From assembly GCF_947494015.1 (NCBI RefSeq), contig NZ_CANLTL010000005.1, positions 1-64,000 of the forward strand: DNA of 64,000 nt. The letters run 5' to 3'. Below, piece by piece: positions 62,777-64,000 of the stretch; position 1 is the first letter of the stretch, and every line of letters starts with the position of its first letter. This stretch comes from an uncultured Cellulomonas sp. Lineage in GTDB: Bacteria; Actinomycetota; Actinomycetes; Actinomycetales; Cellulomonadaceae. The notes under the pieces were generated by a model. That model was given only the letters and a program-made list of their open reading frames with translations, was not told the DNA's origin and ran no database searches. Made by a program: the position numbers and the translations under genes.

Positions 62777-63470
62777 CGGTGCCCATTGTCCCCGCTCCGG
62801 GCGCGGGCGGTGGTGTCGGTGCCCGCGGAGCCGCCGGGGTGGGTCCCCGCCGGGCCGCGCGTGGAGCCGCCCGCGCTGCCGGCCGCCGGTGCGGGCGCGA
62901 GGCCGCCGGCCGCGAGCAGGAGCGCCGCGCCGGCCCAGAACGCGCCGTGGCCGCCGGCGGCCCCGGCGAGCGCGCCGGCGGCCACGGCACCGACCGCCTG
63001 CCCCGCCGTCAGGACGATGAACAGGGTCGCGGTGGACTGCCCCGCCGCGCCCGGGCGCAGGACGCCGGCTCAGGCGATGAGCACCCCGCTGAGGGCGGTG
63101 TACGCGCCGCCGAGGAGGGCGGCGGCGACCGCGGCGGTCGGCACGTGGCCGGGGGCGACTGCCGGCGCGGCGGTCCCGGCCGCGCCGCCGGCCACCAGCA
63201 CGCCCAGCGCGAGCACGGGAGCGGACCACGACGCCGCGACGACACCGGCCCCCGTCGCGGCGTGGGCGGCGGCCAGCCACAGGACCCCCGTGCGCCGCGG
63301 CGCTCGATCAGCCGGTGCGACGCCAGAGCGCTCATGCCAGAGCGCTCATGCCGTGGGCGGCGAAGCTCCCGGCCGCGATGACCCCCGCGGTGGAGGTCGC
63401 CAAGGAGAACTCCGCCGCGAGCTGCGGCAGCTGGAGCCCGTAGCCGTAGCGCACCTGGGACGGCGTCCTC
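62773..63470 (-). pseudogene. Decayed MFS transporter gene
   Basis: On the minus strand, fragments in different frames together read as an MFS permease: YGYGLQLPQLAAEF and STAGVIAAGSFAAHG near the 5' end, then VLWLAAAHAATGAGVV, LGGAYTALSGVLIA and LFIVLTAGQAVGAVAAGALAG. Damage is multiple. A 14-bp tandem duplication (63322-63335 and 63336-63349) shifts the frame, another shift lies near 63291-63300, an in-frame TGA is at 63070-63072, the first residues are missing, and the reconstructed length of about 225 residues is well short of the usual 380-400. The surviving stop overlaps the helicase start, so the gene once led that operon. Confidence 0.8.
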
Positions 63471-63480
63471 CAGCGGTGCG

Positions 63481-63747
63481 GCGCCGACCCCGACCAGCGC
63501 GCCCGAGGCGACCGGCGCCGCCGACCCCGGCGCGCTGGCCGCGGAGCTGCTCCTGCTCTACGACGGCGCCCTGGCGGCTCGCGCCCGGCAGGCCATCACG
63601 GCGGGGGACGGTCCGCCGGCCCCGGTGCCGGCCCGTGCGCTGGCGGCGGCCGCGATCGCCCGGCACCGCGCCCCGACGTCGCCGTCGGCGTCCTCGGCAG
63701 CGTCCTCGTCGACCTCCGCCGGGACGCCTGCGGGTGGCGACCGCTAG
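63481..63747 (+). pseudogene. C-terminal remnant of a TetR-type regulator gene
   Basis: An open stretch without a plausible start reads ALAAELLLLYDGALAARARQA, then ARALAAAAIARHRA and a Ser/Thr/Ala-rich tail ending at TAG (63745-63747). The first part is typical of the last helices of TetR-family regulators; the DNA-binding half is absent. It is head-to-head with the MFS remnant, with about 10 bp between them. This suggests that one deletion removed the shared promoter region and both 5' ends. The family assignment rests on a short match. Confidence 0.6.
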
Positions 63748-63756
63748 CGTCCGTCC
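63745..63756 (+). promoter_or_regulatory. -10-like box before ppk2
   Basis: TAGCGT at 63745-63750 lies 6 nt before ATG at 63757, with no ribosome-binding site between. It overlaps the stop codon of the TetR remnant. Confidence 0.4.
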
Positions 63757-64000
63757 ATGGCGACGACCAACGCTTCGCGGCGCGGCCCGAAGATCAGCAA
63801 CGACGTGTACGAGGCCGAGCTGTTCCGGCTGCAGGCCGAGCTCGTGAAGGTCCAGCAGTGGACCCGGCAGACCGGGGCGCGCATCGTCGTCGTCTTCGAG
63901 GGCCGCGACGCCGCCGGCAAGGGCGGCACCATCAAGCGGGTCAGCGAGTACCTCAGTCCCCGCGTCGTGCGGATCGCGGCGCTACCCGCGCCCACCGAGC
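63757..64000 (+). CDS. ppk2: Polyphosphate kinase 2 family protein, 5' part
   Basis: The first 81 residues of a PPK2-type polyphosphate kinase, which uses polyphosphate to phosphorylate nucleotides (or the reverse). RGPKISNDVYEAELFRLQAELVKVQQW is followed by the Walker A motif in IVVVFEGRDAAGKGGTIKRVSEYL and then SPRVVRIAALPAPTE, all canonical. The gene runs out of the window; Walker B and the lid lie beyond. Class (PPK2-I, II or III) cannot be told from this part. Confidence 0.93.
   Translation, partial: MATTNASRRGPKISNDVYEAELFRLQAELVKVQQWTRQTGARIVVVFEGRDAAGKGGTIKRVSEYLSPRVVRIAALPAPTE

Noticed and set aside
60050-63847. 1265-codon plus-strand frame
   Set aside because: It is antisense to the DUF3516-type helicase, whose Walker and RecA motifs are clear on the minus strand.

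Overview
This is chromosomal DNA of very high G+C content. It has actinobacterial hallmarks: GTG starts, the TreS-Pep2-GlgE-GlgB maltosyl-transfer route to alpha-glucan, frequent ATGA/GTGA/TGATG gene overlaps, and -10-like TANNNT boxes set 6-8 nt in front of start codons, as expected for leaderless mRNAs. The gene content and order (cysteine desulfurase-mnmA-MetE-like-ligA-gatCAB, ilvBNC, leuB-ilvE-cimA) suggest Micrococcales, perhaps Cellulomonas or a relative. That placement is inference. Nearly everything is core metabolism; I see no prophage, IS element, CRISPR array or tRNA.

Layout. 1-845: 3' end of a 5S rRNA with its terminator, then a tandem array of a 55-nt palindromic repeat. 846-13292: alpha-glucan metabolism, with glgE-treS-pep2-glgB on the minus strand, glgP divergent from it, and glgX convergent on glgP. 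13464-16340: etfB-etfA and a small kinase-fold gene. 16410-28608: cysteine desulfurase-mnmA-hydrolase-MetE-like cluster, ligA, acetyltransferases and the gatCAB amidotransferase. 28763-33778: PhoX-like phosphatase, a 2-hydroxyacid dehydrogenase, a TipA-like MerR regulator and a pterin-dehydratase/VOC fusion. 33837-43856: ilvD, then a LacI-controlled sugar ABC transporter with two GH13 glucosidases. 43966-54904: branched-chain amino-acid genes, with ilvB-racemase-ilvN-ilvC behind a Val/Leu leader peptide, leuB-ilvE, and cimA behind a Leu/Leu/Ile/Val leader peptide, plus a second repeat array. 55032-64000: lipoate ligase, a CPBP protease/XRE regulator/membrane-protein operon with three phased operator-like sites, YggS, YbaK, VIT1, a DUF3516-type helicase, a decayed MFS/TetR divergent pair, and the start of ppk2.

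How the genes work together. TreS makes maltose, Pep2 phosphorylates it, GlgE polymerises the maltose-1-phosphate and GlgB branches the product; GlgP and GlgX take the glucan apart. The LacI cluster would import an oligosaccharide and hydrolyse it. IlvB/N, IlvC, IlvD, IlvE, LeuB and CimA cover most of Ile/Val/Leu synthesis, with 2-oxobutyrate coming from citramalate. Both ilvB and cimA carry what look like transcription attenuators.

The least explained structure is the repeat family: 13 copies of a 55-nt palindrome. Two tandem arrays have different sequences but the same 72-bp period and 17-nt linker, and single copies lie at 52948 and 57812. Other points worth attention are a racemase between ilvB and ilvN that lacks a usual catalytic residue, an internal ribosome-binding site that would give a TipAS-like short protein, and three operator-like palindromes spaced exactly 28 bp apart.
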